A program made the position numbers and the translations under genes. The notes beneath the pieces are model-generated. The model had not been told where the DNA came from. It searched no databases and saw only the letters and a list, made by a program, of their open reading frames with translations. A DNA stretch of 64,000 nucleotides from Limnohabitans sp. Hippo3 (GTDB lineage Bacteria > Pseudomonadota > Gammaproteobacteria > Burkholderiales > Burkholderiaceae_C). Location of the stretch: the NCBI RefSeq assembly GCF_003063665.1, contig NZ_NESF01000012.1:42048-106047 (forward strand), in the 5' to 3' direction. Shown piece by piece: positions 7,833 to 16,709 of this stretch; position 1 is the stretch's first letter, and each line of letters begins with the position of its first letter.

Positions 7833-8582
7833 TCAAATGGTCATGCCGCCGTCGACCATGTAGGCATTGCCTGTGGCGAAGATGGACTCGTCGGAAGCCA
7901 GGAAAGTGACGATGGGTGCGATCTCGTGCGCCTGCGCCAGTCGCCCCATGGGTTGGCGGTTGATGAAATCCTGACGCGCTTGCACCGGATCGGCGTAGCT
8001 GTTGATGCGGTCCTGCAGCGAAGGCGTGTCCACGGTGCCGGGGCAAATGCAGTTGCAGCGGATGCCCTGGCGCACGTAGTCGGCCGCCACGCTCTTGGTC
8101 AGGCCAATCACGGCTGCTTTGCTGGCGCCATAAACGAAGCGGTTGGGCAAACCACGGACACTGGAGCAGACGCTGGCCATGTTGATGATGCTGCCGCCAT
8201 GGCCGTCTTTCTGAAACTGCGCCACCATTTTGGGGATAGCCGCCTGAATCATCCAGAACTGCGAACGCACGTTCAGGTTGAAGGCAAATTCCCAGTCCTC
8301 GTCGGTGGCCAACTCGATGTTGCCGTTGTGCACAAAGCCTGCGCAGTTGAAGAGGATGTCAATGCGGTCCATGCTCGCCACCTGAGCGGTGATGGCTTTT
8401 TTGTCGAGCACATTCAACACCGCCGTGTGCACGTTGGCCACTCCTTGGTAGGCCTTGAGCAGCTCGGGATTCACATCGGTGGCGTACACCGTTGCGCCCT
8501 CGGCAGCCATGGCCAATGCGGCGGCCTGGCCAATGCCTTGCCCAGCGGCAGTGATCAGTGCGATTTTTCCTTTGAGTCTCAT
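7833..8582 (-). CDS. SDR family 2-keto-3-deoxy-aldonate dehydrogenase, BDH2-like
   Basis: A 249-residue SDR starting at the ATG at 8582, which overlaps the stop of the upstream dehydratase by 4 bp (ATGA). TAAGQGIG (11-18) binds NAD; S137, Y151 and K155 are catalytic. Long runs such as KSVAADYVRQGIRCNCICPG and TVDTPSLQ are those of the animal BDH2 / bacterial 2-keto-3-deoxy-L-fuconate dehydrogenase group. The likely reaction is oxidation of a 2-keto-3-deoxy sugar acid to the diketo acid that the FAH-family enzyme then splits. The coupling to the dehydratase supports sequential steps. The sugar series is uncertain. Confidence 0.85.
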   Translation of the reverse strand: MRLKGKIALITAAGQGIGQAAALAMAAEGATVYATDVNPELLKAYQGVANVHTAVLNVLDKKAITAQVASMDRIDILFNCAGFVHNGNIELATDEDWEFAFNLNVRSQFWMIQAAIPKMVAQFQKDGHGGSIINMASVCSSVRGLPNRFVYGASKAAVIGLTKSVAADYVRQGIRCNCICPGTVDTPSLQDRINSYADPVQARQDFINRQPMGRLAQAHEIAPIVTFLASDESIFATGNAYMVDGGMTI

Positions 8583-9694
8583 GGTGCTTGAATCTCCAGA
8601 TGGGTGGTTTGTCTTGCTGTGATGGCGGTCCAGTCCCAGGCGATGCCCAGACCGGGTGTGTCGGGTGGCAAGGCAAAGCCGCCTTGCACCTGCATGCGCG
8701 AGGTGGTGATGTCGTCGAGTTGCGGGATGTATTCGACCCAGGTCGCGTTGGGCACAGCCGCGCACAGGCTCACATGCAACTCCATCAAGAAGTGCGGGCA
8801 CACCGCCACGTCAAACGCCTCGGCCAGGTGCGCGGTCTTGATCCAGGGGGTGATGCCGCCGATGCGTGCCACATCGGGCTGCACGATCGAGCAGGCGCCT
8901 TGCTCCAGGTATTCACGGAACTGCATCGGGTGGTACATCGACTCACCGACTGCCACAGGAATGGGGGTGTGCTCGCGCAACTGCCGATGCCCCGAAACGT
9001 CTTCGGCAGGCAAGGGCTCTTCCATCCACGCCAAGCCTAGCCCATCGAAGGCCCGCGCACGGCGCACGGCCTCGGCACGGTTGAAGCCCTGGTTCGCATC
9101 GGTCATCAACTCAAAGCCCGGCCCCACCGCATCGCGCACGGCAGACAGACGCGCCACGTCTTCGCTGACATGCGGGCGACCGATCTTGATCTTGGCGCCT
9201 TTGAAGCCTTGGGCTTGCGCCTCGAGGGTTTGGTCCACCAGCGCCTCAGGCGATAAATGCAACCAGCCGCCTTCGGTGGTGTAGAGTGGCACACGCGCTT
9301 GCGCTCCGCCCAGCAACTGCCACAGCGGCAAGCCCTGACTTTGCGCACGCCAGTCCCACAAGGCCGTGTCGACACAGGCCAGCGCCAAGCTGGTCATGGC
9401 CCCCACCGCAGTGGCGTGGGTGTGGAAAAACAAATCTTTCCAGATCGCTTCGACCATCACCGGATCACGCCCGATCAGGCGCGGAACCAAATGGTCCTTG
9501 AGCAAAGCAATGACCGACGATCCCCCAGTGCCAATCGTGTAGGCATAACCCGTGGCCGAGATGCCGTCGCTGCAGTGCAGCGTGAGCAAGAGGGTCTCTT
9601 GCGTCACGAAGGACTGGATGGCGTCGGTGCGCAACACCTTGGGCGGCAGGTTGACTTGCCGAAGGCTCACGCGGTCAATGGTGACAAGGGGCAT
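8579..9694 (-). CDS. mandelate racemase/muconate lactonizing family acid-sugar dehydratase
   Basis: A 371-residue enolase-superfamily enzyme of the mandelate racemase subgroup. Visible active-site parts are K168-x-K170 (KIK), metal ligands D199 (TDANQGF), E225 (MEEPL) and E251 (VGES), and the His/Asp pair H301 with D274 (QPDVARIGG). These enzymes abstract the alpha proton of an aldonate or aldarate and usually dehydrate it to a 2-keto-3-deoxy acid. It is the first gene of the leftward operon and starts 224 bp from the divergent GntR gene. It is shorter than L-fuconate dehydratases, so the substrate remains open. Confidence 0.88.
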   Translation of the reverse strand: MPLVTIDRVSLRQVNLPPKVLRTDAIQSFVTQETLLLTLHCSDGISATGYAYTIGTGGSSVIALLKDHLVPRLIGRDPVMVEAIWKDLFFHTHATAVGAMTSLALACVDTALWDWRAQSQGLPLWQLLGGAQARVPLYTTEGGWLHLSPEALVDQTLEAQAQGFKGAKIKIGRPHVSEDVARLSAVRDAVGPGFELMTDANQGFNRAEAVRRARAFDGLGLAWMEEPLPAEDVSGHRQLREHTPIPVAVGESMYHPMQFREYLEQGACSIVQPDVARIGGITPWIKTAHLAEAFDVAVCPHFLMELHVSLCAAVPNATWVEYIPQLDDITTSRMQVQGGFALPPDTPGLGIAWDWTAITARQTTHLEIQAP

Positions 9695-9871
9695 CTGGGA
9701 CAGCTTGAGAAGGGGTGTTGATCAGTTGAAGTGGACAGGTCAGGCCTGCGGCAAAGGTCTCAATGAGCGCCAGCATGCGACAGACGCGGCCTGTCACAGG
9801 TCGTTTCTGCGACACGCCCCATGCGGGTTTGTGCGGAGTTGCAATGGCTTTTGAACATGTGATGATTCTGC

Positions 9872-9888
9872 AACTGGTCTGACCACTT
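9872..9888. promoter_or_regulatory. candidate GntR/FadR-family operator AACTGGTCTGACCACTT
   Basis: The core TGGTCTGACCA (9875-9885) is a perfect dyad around one central base; the 17-bp extended site has a single mismatch. It matches the TGGT-N3-ACCA form recognised by FadR-subfamily GntR regulators and lies between the divergent dehydratase and GntR genes, 31 bp before the GntR start. Confidence 0.65.
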
Positions 9889-9918
9889 GTCCAATTCACG
9901 TTATCCCTGATTCGCGCC

Positions 9919-10647
9919 ATGCCCCTTCAAACCGTTGAACCCCAACGCCTTTACCGACAGATTGCCGAGCAACTGCGGCAACTGATGGCTTCGGGCGAGT
10001 TTGCGCTGGGTTCACGCTTACCCGCCGAGCGCGATCTGGCGGTGCAACTCGGTGTGAGCCGTCCCTCGGTGCGCGAGGCCCTGATTGCACTGGAGGTGGA
10101 AGGCATGATCGAGGTGCGCACCGGCTCCGGCATCTATGTGCGGCAACACTCGACCGCCAAACCGATCGCGGCCCCGGCCGAACTGGACGACAACACCCCC
10201 GCCAACTGGGGGCCACTGGAAGTCATGAGCGCCCGCATTCTGGTGGAGGCCGAAGTGGCAGCGCTGGCCGCAACCCATGCCAAAAAAGCCGACCTCAAAG
10301 CCATCAAAAACGGGCTGCAACAAATGAGGCTCGAAGCCGCGCGGGATGAAGTTCCGCGTCAGGGCGATGAAGCGTTTCACGAAGCCATTGCCCAAGCCTG
10401 CGGCAACAGCGTGCTACTGGACACGGTACAGCGCTACTGGATGGCCCGCAACGGCCCCTTGTTTGAGCGGCTGGGGGATTATTTTGAACACCCCGCCTCA
10501 TGGCAAACCGCCATTGCAGAACACCAGGAAGTGATGCACGCTATCGAAGCGCGAGACAGCAGTGCAGCCCGCAAAGCCATGCAAAAACACCTGAAGCTAG
10601 CCCACAAAAGATACAGCGCGAGCTGGCGCCGCGCACCCGCCCGCTAG
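9919..10647 (+). CDS. GntR family regulator, FadR subfamily (FCD domain)
   Basis: A 242-residue regulator. The winged helix spans about residues 8-75 (RLPAERDLAVQLGVSRPSVR, then EGMIEVRTGSGIYV), and the all-helical FCD ligand domain covers about 92-230, with metal-type residues in DEAFHEAIAQ and EHQEVMHAI. This arrangement is that of the UxuR/ExuR/LldR group, which responds to sugar acids or hydroxy acids. It lies at the hinge between the two arms of the sugar-acid island and next to a fitting operator, so it probably represses both arms. The inducer is not known; a hexuronate or aldonate is the best guess. Confidence 0.9.
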   Translation: MPLQTVEPQRLYRQIAEQLRQLMASGEFALGSRLPAERDLAVQLGVSRPSVREALIALEVEGMIEVRTGSGIYVRQHSTAKPIAAPAELDDNTPANWGPLEVMSARILVEAEVAALAATHAKKADLKAIKNGLQQMRLEAARDEVPRQGDEAFHEAIAQACGNSVLLDTVQRYWMARNGPLFERLGDYFEHPASWQTAIAEHQEVMHAIEARDSSAARKAMQKHLKLAHKRYSASWRRAPAR

Positions 10648-10703
10648 GGTGATTTTCTGTTCCCGCGTCAGCAACTTTTTCCAAACCCAACGAGGAGACA
10701 ACG

Positions 10704-11693
10704 ATGAGCAAACGATTCGCACTGAAGACCCTGGCCGCATTGGGCGTGATGGCCATGGGCACCTTGCTGATGAGCACAGGTGCGCAAGCCCAGCAAAAAC
10801 TCAAGTGGGCCCACGTCTACGAGACATCAGAGCCCTACCACACCGAGTCGGTGTGGGCGGCTGAAGAAATCAAAAAGCGCAGCAATGGCAAGTTTGATAT
10901 CCAGGTCTTCCCCGCCTCCACACTGGGCAAGGAAACCGACATCAACCAGGGCCTGACGCTGGGCACGGTGGACATGATCATCAGTGGACCTTCATTCGCT
11001 GCACGGACCTACCCCCGCTTTGGCATCGCCTACTACCCCTTCATCTTCCGCGATGGGGACCACCTGATCGCCTACTCCAAGAGCCCGGTGTTCCAGGAAA
11101 TGGTCAACGAATTCCGCGCCAAGACCGGCATTCAGGTCACGGCCTACACCTACTACGGCGCACGCCACACGACAGCCCAAAAGCCTTTCACCAACTGCGC
11201 TGGCATGAAGGGCATCAAAATCCGCGTGCCCGATGTGCCAGCTTACCGCGCCACGCCTGAGGCCTGCGGCGCCAACCCCACACCCATTGCTTTTGCCGAG
11301 GTCTATCTGGCCCTGCAAAACGGCACCGTGGAAGCCCAAGAAAACCCTTTGACCACCATCGAAGCCAAAAAGTTCTTTGAAGTGCAAAAGGCCATCATGC
11401 TCACCGGCCACATCGTGGATGGTTTGACCACCCAAATCGCACCGCATCTGTGGAACAAGCTCAGCGACGCCGAGAAGAAGATGTTCACCGATGTGACCCA
11501 AGAAGCCGCCGTGCGTGCCACCGCCAAGATCAAGGCGCGTGAGGCCGAATTGGTGGACGAGTTCAAGAAAAAAGGCCTGCAAATCGTGCAGGTGGACCGC
11601 AAGTCTTTCCAGGACGCTGTCCTGAAAAACAAGCCCCTGACTTCGATGGGCTTTACACAGTCTGACTTCGACAAGATTCAGGCCGCCAAGTAA
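10704..11693 (+). CDS. dctP: TRAP transporter solute-binding protein (DctP family)
   Basis: A 329-residue periplasmic binding protein. The Sec signal peptide runs to AQA at about residue 29, and a strong ribosome binding site, GAGGAGA, precedes the ATG. IKIRVPDVPAYRATPEACGANP contains the arginine region that in DctP proteins grips the carboxylate of the ligand. It is followed by the small and large membrane subunits, making a complete tripartite, sodium-driven carboxylate importer. Its place inside the sugar-acid island suggests hexuronates or aldonates as ligands. A strong RNA hairpin separates it from the membrane subunit genes, probably to raise its expression above theirs. Confidence 0.92.
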   Translation: MSKRFALKTLAALGVMAMGTLLMSTGAQAQQKLKWAHVYETSEPYHTESVWAAEEIKKRSNGKFDIQVFPASTLGKETDINQGLTLGTVDMIISGPSFAARTYPRFGIAYYPFIFRDGDHLIAYSKSPVFQEMVNEFRAKTGIQVTAYTYYGARHTTAQKPFTNCAGMKGIKIRVPDVPAYRATPEACGANPTPIAFAEVYLALQNGTVEAQENPLTTIEAKKFFEVQKAIMLTGHIVDGLTTQIAPHLWNKLSDAEKKMFTDVTQEAAVRATAKIKAREAELVDEFKKKGLQIVQVDRKSFQDAVLKNKPLTSMGFTQSDFDKIQAAK

Positions 11694-11710
11694 GTCGTTC
11701 TGTCTGAACA

Positions 11711-11743
11711 CCGCAGACCGGGCGCATCGCGCTGGGTCTGCGG
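11711..11743 (+). terminator. mRNA hairpin between dctP and dctQ
   Basis: CCGCAGACC (11711-11719) pairs with GGTCTGCGG (11735-11743), with an inner GCGC/GCGC stem around ATC. There is no U-run, so it is more likely a stabilising or partial-termination hairpin that keeps the binding-protein mRNA more abundant than the permease mRNA. Confidence 0.55.
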
Positions 11744-11782
11744 CTGTCGGCTGACCGCTGTCATCGATTTGAAAGACACCCC

Positions 11783-12358
11783 ATGAGCAACCTCCCAGAC
11801 CTCGACGCCATGCCCAAAGTCATGGGCGACGATGGCCAATTTCACGCCACCGATGAGGATGTCGATTTGTCAGGCACCCCCATCGAAGCCTGGTTTGCCC
11901 TGGCCTTCTTCTGGTTGTTGGGATTGACGGTTTTTTACCAATTTTTCACACGTTATGCCTTGAACAACTCGGCATCCTGGACTGAAGAAATTGCACGTTA
12001 TCTGTTGATCGCCACCGTCTTCACGGGCGCCACGATCGGTGTGGCCAAAAACAACCACATCCAGGTGGACTTCTTTTACCGCTTCATGCCCGACTGGCTG
12101 GGTCGCGCCATGGGCCTGGTGGTCGATGCCATGCGCATCGCCTTCTTTGCCGCCGCCACCTTTCTCACGGGCCAGATGATGGAAAAACTGGGCAGCTACA
12201 AGATGACCATCATCGACTTGCCCATGAACCTGGTCTACGGCGTGGTCATGGCTGGTTTTGCCGCCATGTGCCTGCGCGCTGTGTGGGTAGCCCGCGTGCA
12301 TTGGCAAAGGGGTTACACCGTGCTGCAACGCCCCGAATCTGAAATGACCGACCGCTGA
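11783..12358 (+). CDS. dctQ: TRAP transporter small membrane subunit (DctQ)
   Basis: A 191-residue inner-membrane protein with four hydrophobic spans. ARYLLIATVFTGATIGVAKN followed by NHIQVDFF is the usual DctQ signature. It joins the large subunit to form the membrane part of the TRAP importer. The N-terminal 35 residues are polar and acidic, slightly longer than in many homologues. It lies 30 bp before the dctM gene and almost certainly shares its transcript. Confidence 0.9.
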   Translation: MSNLPDLDAMPKVMGDDGQFHATDEDVDLSGTPIEAWFALAFFWLLGLTVFYQFFTRYALNNSASWTEEIARYLLIATVFTGATIGVAKNNHIQVDFFYRFMPDWLGRAMGLVVDAMRIAFFAAATFLTGQMMEKLGSYKMTIIDLPMNLVYGVVMAGFAAMCLRAVWVARVHWQRGYTVLQRPESEMTDR

Positions 12359-12388
12359 ACAGGCCCCTGGCCTCTTGAAAGTTCACCC

Positions 12389-13783
12389 ATGCTGAAAATT
12401 CTTTTCCTGTTCCTCATGAGTGGCGGCATCCCGGTGGCCATTGCCATGGCTGGGGCTTCGCTGATTTACCTGCTGTTTGCACAAAGCTCCCCACCCTTTG
12501 TGGTGATCCACCGCATGGTCTCGGGCATCGACAGCTTTCCGCTGCTGGCTGTTCCCTTCTTCATTCTGGCCGGCAACCTGATGAACAACGCGGGCATCAC
12601 CAACCGCATATACAACTATGCGCTGGCCCTGGTGGGCTGGCTCAAGGGCGGTCTGGGTCATGTCAACGTGGTGGGCTCGGTCGTTTTCGCGGGCATGAGC
12701 GGCACCGCCATTGCCGATGCGGCAGGCTTGGGCACCATCGAAATCAAAGCCATGAAAGACCATGGCTACAGCACGGAGTTTGCAGTGGGCGTCACCGCGG
12801 CTTCGGCCACGCTCGGCCCCATCATTCCACCCAGTCTGCCCTTTGTGATCTACGGCATGATGGCCAACGTATCGGTGGGCGCCTTGTTCCTCGCAGGCAT
12901 CCTGCCCGGCATCCTGATGGGGTTGCTCATGATGCTGACGGTAGCCTACTTTGCACACAAAAATGGCTGGGGTGCTGACGTCAAATTCGAATGGCCCAAA
13001 GTCATCAAGGCTCTGGCTGAAACCGCTGTGGTGGTGGGCTGGCCGCTGGCCATCTGGTGGCTGGTCACCGTCATGGGCACACCGCCGCAAGTCACCGTGC
13101 TGGTGGCCTTGGTCGTTTTGTTTGCCGCTGACAAGTTTTTCAACTTTCAGGCCGTGTTGCCCATCATGACCCCCGTGATCCTGATCGGTGGCATGACCAC
13201 CGGCGTGTTTACCCCCACCGAGGGCGCGATTGCCGCATGCGTCTGGGCCATTGCGCTGGGTTTTTTCTGGTACCGCACGCTCAACTTCAAGATGTTCGTG
13301 AAGATCTGCCTGGATACGGTAGAGACCACCGCCACCGTGCTGTTCATCGTGGCTGCAGCCAGTATTTTTGGCTGGATGCTCACCGCCACAGGTGTGACGA
13401 CAGCCATCTCCAGCTGGGTGCTGGGCTTCACACAAGAGCCTTGGGTGTTCCTGCTGTTGGCCAATGCCTTGATGCTGTTTGTCGGCTGCTTCCTGGAGCC
13501 CACTGCTGCCATCACCATCCTGGTGCCGATCCTAGTGCCAATTTGCCAGCAACTGGGCATTGACCTGGTGCATTTCGGTCTGGTCATGGTGCTCAACCTG
13601 ATGATCGGTCTGCTGCACCCGCCCATGGGCATGGTGCTCTTTGTGCTCGCCCGTGTGGCCAAGCTCAGTGTTGAGCGCACCACCATGGCCATTCTGCCTT
13701 GGCTCTTCCCGCTGCTGGGCAGCCTGGTCGTGATCACTTATGTGCCCAGCCTGGTGCTGTGGTTGCCTAAACAGTTTTATTAA
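12389..13783 (+). CDS. dctM: TRAP transporter large membrane subunit (DctM)
   Basis: A 464-residue polytopic protein. SGTAIADAAGLGTIEI and ASATLGPIIPPSLPFVIYG are the conserved substrate- and sodium-site loops of DctM; GVFTPTEGAIAA and HPPMGMVLFV are further family motifs. The protein is about 40 residues longer than the common 425-residue form because of an additional hydrophobic hairpin near residues 212-255 (WPLAIWWLV to the AADKFFNF region). It forms the channel for sugar-acid uptake together with DctQ and DctP. Confidence 0.9.
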   Translation: MLKILFLFLMSGGIPVAIAMAGASLIYLLFAQSSPPFVVIHRMVSGIDSFPLLAVPFFILAGNLMNNAGITNRIYNYALALVGWLKGGLGHVNVVGSVVFAGMSGTAIADAAGLGTIEIKAMKDHGYSTEFAVGVTAASATLGPIIPPSLPFVIYGMMANVSVGALFLAGILPGILMGLLMMLTVAYFAHKNGWGADVKFEWPKVIKALAETAVVVGWPLAIWWLVTVMGTPPQVTVLVALVVLFAADKFFNFQAVLPIMTPVILIGGMTTGVFTPTEGAIAACVWAIALGFFWYRTLNFKMFVKICLDTVETTATVLFIVAAASIFGWMLTATGVTTAISSWVLGFTQEPWVFLLLANALMLFVGCFLEPTAAITILVPILVPICQQLGIDLVHFGLVMVLNLMIGLLHPPMGMVLFVLARVAKLSVERTTMAILPWLFPLLGSLVVITYVPSLVLWLPKQFY

Positions 13784-13828
13784 CCTGGCGGAACAGATCT
13801 TCGGCTCCGTCCCCAACCGATTCAAACC

Positions 13829-15358
13829 ATGTCCAATCTCTTCATCCGTTTGCACCCTGCCGATGACGTGGTCATCGCGCGCAGCCAACTCATGAGCGGT
13901 AGCACCGTCGAGGGCGTGCCTGTGCGCGGCCTGATCCCGCCAGGCCACAAGGTGGCCACCCGCGCCATCGCCGTGGGCGAGCCGGTACGTCGCTACAACC
14001 AGATCATTGGCTTTGCGCACCAGCTCATCGCGCCGGGCGAGCATGTGCACACACACAACCTGAACATGGGCCCGGAAAAAGGCAACTTCGAGCGCGACTA
14101 CGCCATTGGCCAAGACGTGAAACCCGAGCCCGCCCGTAAACAGGCCACCTTCATGGGCTACAAACGCTCGGACGGTCGTGTGGCCACGCGCAACTACATC
14201 GGCGTGCTCTCCAGCGTGAACTGCTCGGCCACCGCCGCACGCGCCATTGCCGACCATTTCTCCAAACGCAACAACCCGGCTGCACTCGCCAAGTTTCCGA
14301 ATGTAGACGGCGTGGTCGCCTTGACGCACGGCACGGGCTGCGGCATGGACACCGAGGGCTTGGGCATCCAGCTGCTCGAACGCACACTGGCCGGCTATGC
14401 CACCCACGCCAACTTCTGGGGCGTGGTGGTGGTCGGTCTGGGCTGCGAAGCCAACCAACTCAACACCTGGCTGGCGCACAGCAGCCTGCGCGAGGGCGAC
14501 ACGCTCAAGGTTTTCAACATCCAGGACACAGGCGGCACACGCCTGACGGTGGAAAAAGGCATCCAGCTGATTGAAGAGATGCTGCCCCGCGCCAACGCCA
14601 TCAGCCGCGAGCCTTGCAGCGCCGAGCACATCACCGTGGGCCTGCAGTGCGGCGGCTCGGACGGCTATTCGGGCATCAGCGCAAACCCTGCGCTGGGCGT
14701 GGCGGTCGACTTGCTGGTGCAGCATGGCGGCACCGCGATCCTGAGCGAAACGCCCGAGATTTACGGCGCAGAGCACTTGCTCACGCGCCGTGCGGTCAAG
14801 CCCGAGGTGGCGCACAAACTGATCGAGCGCATCAAATGGTGGGAAAACTACACCGCCATCAATGGCGGCGAGATGAACAACAACCCCTCGCCCGGCAACA
14901 AGGCGGGCGGCCTGACCACCATCCTCGAAAAATCCCTCGGCGCAGTGGCCAAGGGCGGCACCAGCAACCTGCAGGCGGTCTACGAATACGCCGAACCAGT
15001 GACTACCAAAGGCTTTGTCTACATGGACACCCCCGGCTACGACCCGGTGAGCGCCACGGGCCAGGTGGCGGGCGGGGCGAACCTGATTTGCTTCACCACA
15101 GGACGCGGCAGCGCCTACGGCTGCGCACCTTCGCCCAGCCTCAAGTTCTCGACCAACACCGCCCTGTGGAAAAAACAGGAAGAGGACATGGACCTGAACT
15201 GCGGTGAGATCGTGGACGGCGGTGTGAGCATCGCTGAAATGGGGCAACGCATCTTCGAGATGATGTTGGCTGCCGCCTCAGGCGAGCCCACCAAGAGCGA
15301 GCGCCACGGCTACGGCCAAAACGAGTTTGTGCCTTGGCAAGTGGGCGCGGTGATGTGA
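13829..15358 (+). CDS. UxaA/GarD family sugar-acid dehydratase (altronate dehydratase-like)
   Basis: A 509-residue protein with the two-part architecture of altronate and galactarate dehydratases: an N-terminal SAF domain (about 1-95, ending GPEKGNFERDY) and a large C-terminal domain with GYKRSDGRVATRNYIGVLSS, HGTGCGMD and GLQCGGSDGYSG. These enzymes use iron to remove water from D-altronate, galactarate or related acids, giving 2-keto-3-deoxy acids. It follows the TRAP genes closely (45 bp). With the UxuB-like reductase it would form the tagaturonate-altronate limb of galacturonate breakdown, but an L-fuconate- or lyxonate-type substrate is not excluded. Confidence 0.88.
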   Translation: MSNLFIRLHPADDVVIARSQLMSGSTVEGVPVRGLIPPGHKVATRAIAVGEPVRRYNQIIGFAHQLIAPGEHVHTHNLNMGPEKGNFERDYAIGQDVKPEPARKQATFMGYKRSDGRVATRNYIGVLSSVNCSATAARAIADHFSKRNNPAALAKFPNVDGVVALTHGTGCGMDTEGLGIQLLERTLAGYATHANFWGVVVVGLGCEANQLNTWLAHSSLREGDTLKVFNIQDTGGTRLTVEKGIQLIEEMLPRANAISREPCSAEHITVGLQCGGSDGYSGISANPALGVAVDLLVQHGGTAILSETPEIYGAEHLLTRRAVKPEVAHKLIERIKWWENYTAINGGEMNNNPSPGNKAGGLTTILEKSLGAVAKGGTSNLQAVYEYAEPVTTKGFVYMDTPGYDPVSATGQVAGGANLICFTTGRGSAYGCAPSPSLKFSTNTALWKKQEEDMDLNCGEIVDGGVSIAEMGQRIFEMMLAAASGEPTKSERHGYGQNEFVPWQVGAVM

Positions 15359-15390
15359 GTGAACCCCTTGTGATCCCTGACTCCCATTTC

Positions 15391-15474
15391 TCATCCCGAA
15401 CTCGATCCGGGATCCATGTGGACCAACAACATGACCCCTGCCAAAGATGGACCCCGGGTCAAGCCCGGGGTGAC
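15391..15474. repeat. two family-1 palindromic repeats
   Basis: 15391-15418 (TCATCCCGAACTCGATCCGG then GATCCATG) and 15447-15474 (ATGGACCCCGGGTCAAGCCC then GGGGTGAC) are inverted to each other in the 147-bp gap between the UxaA-type gene and the Ldh2 gene. Each forms a hairpin of 5-7 bp. Confidence 0.8.
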
Positions 15475-15505
15475 AAAAATCAAACAATGACCGATAAGGA
15501 CCATC

Positions 15506-16570
15506 ATGAGTCAACGCATCCAAGCCGCAGCGCTGCGCACCAAAGTCGCCCACATCATTGAACAAGCGGGCAGCGCCCCGGCTGAAGCCGCGCAGGTGGC
15601 CGACAACCTGGTCATGGCCAACCTGAGCGGGCACGACTCGCACGGCGTGGGCATGGTGCCGCGTTATGTGGATGCGGTGCTCGAAGGTGGCCTGAGCCCC
15701 AACACGGGCGTCAAGGTCTTGCTCGACACCGGCCCCTTGCTCAACCTGGACGGCCAACGCGGCTACGGCCAGATCACCGGCGTGCAAGCCATGCACATGG
15801 GCATTGAACGCGCCAAACAGTATGGCGTGTGCACCGTGGCCCTGAGCCGCTCGCACCACCTGGGTCGCATCGGCCACTTCGCTGAAATGGCCGTGGCGCA
15901 AGGTCTGGTGTCGGTGCATTTTGTCAACGTGCTCTCGCGCCCTGTGGTGGCACCCTTTGGCGGTGGCGACGGGCGCTTTGGCACCAACCCCTGCTGCATC
16001 GGCGTGCCCATGGGCAACCGCGCCCCCTTTGTGCTGGACTTTGCCACCAGCCGCGTGGCCCAAGGCAAGATGCGCGTGGCGCACAACAAGGGCGAACAGG
16101 TGCCACCGGGTTACCTGATCGACGAAAACGGCCACCCCACCACCAACCCCGGCGTGGTGGTGGTGCCGCAGTCCAACGGCTTGTTTGGCGCGCTCATGAC
16201 CTTTGGCGACCACAAAGGCTTTGGCATGGCCGTGGCCTGCGAATTGTTGGGCGGCGCACTCACAGGCAGCGGCACCTGGCACCGCGAAGCCGACCACCAA
16301 CGCGCCGTGCTCAACGGCATGCTGACCCTGTTGATCGACCCGGTTCGTCTGGGTACACAAAGCATGTTTGAACAAGAAGCACTGGCCTTTGCCGACTGGC
16401 TGCACCAGAGCCCCGATGCGCCGGGCAGTGACGGCGTCAAGATGGCGGGTGAACCTGAACGCACCGCCCGCGCCGAGCGCGAAAAATCCGGCATATGGAT
16501 CGACGACACCACCTGGGCCGAGATCGAAGCATCCGAGAAAAAACTCCAAACGTCACCCCGGACCCCATGA
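15506..16570 (+). CDS. Ldh2 family (malate/L-lactate/ureidoglycolate-type) NAD(P)-dependent dehydrogenase
   Basis: A 354-residue member of the LDH2/MDH2 oxidoreductase family, which is unrelated to the Rossmann lactate dehydrogenases. SGHDSHGVGMVPRYVD (41-56) contains the catalytic His, and SRSHHLGRIGHFAE, GTNPCCIGVP and DFATSRVAQGK are the remaining family motifs. These enzymes interconvert 2-hydroxy and 2-keto acids. In this operon it could oxidise the lactate- or glycerate-like product of diketo-acid cleavage, or reduce a keto sugar acid. It is set off by repeats on both sides but reads in the same direction as the island. Confidence 0.87.
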   Translation: MSQRIQAAALRTKVAHIIEQAGSAPAEAAQVADNLVMANLSGHDSHGVGMVPRYVDAVLEGGLSPNTGVKVLLDTGPLLNLDGQRGYGQITGVQAMHMGIERAKQYGVCTVALSRSHHLGRIGHFAEMAVAQGLVSVHFVNVLSRPVVAPFGGGDGRFGTNPCCIGVPMGNRAPFVLDFATSRVAQGKMRVAHNKGEQVPPGYLIDENGHPTTNPGVVVVPQSNGLFGALMTFGDHKGFGMAVACELLGGALTGSGTWHREADHQRAVLNGMLTLLIDPVRLGTQSMFEQEALAFADWLHQSPDAPGSDGVKMAGEPERTARAEREKSGIWIDDTTWAEIEASEKKLQTSPRTP

Positions 16571-16573
16571 ATA

Positions 16574-16641
16574 TCACCCCGGACTTGATCCGGGGTCCAT
16601 GCCTTCCGCAATCATGGATGCCGGATCAAGTCCGGCATGAC
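16574..16641. repeat. two family-1 palindromic repeats
   Basis: 16574-16601 (TCACCCCGGACTTGATCCGG then GGTCCATG) and 16613-16641 (CATGGATGCCGGATCAAGTC then CGGCATGAC) form an inverted pair in the gap after the Ldh2 gene, before the UxuB-like gene. Confidence 0.8.
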
Positions 16642-16709
16642 AACTCAAATTCATCCGCCTCACCACCACGCATCGCTGTCAAGCCCCAATCACCCACTCG
16701 GTTGACCCC

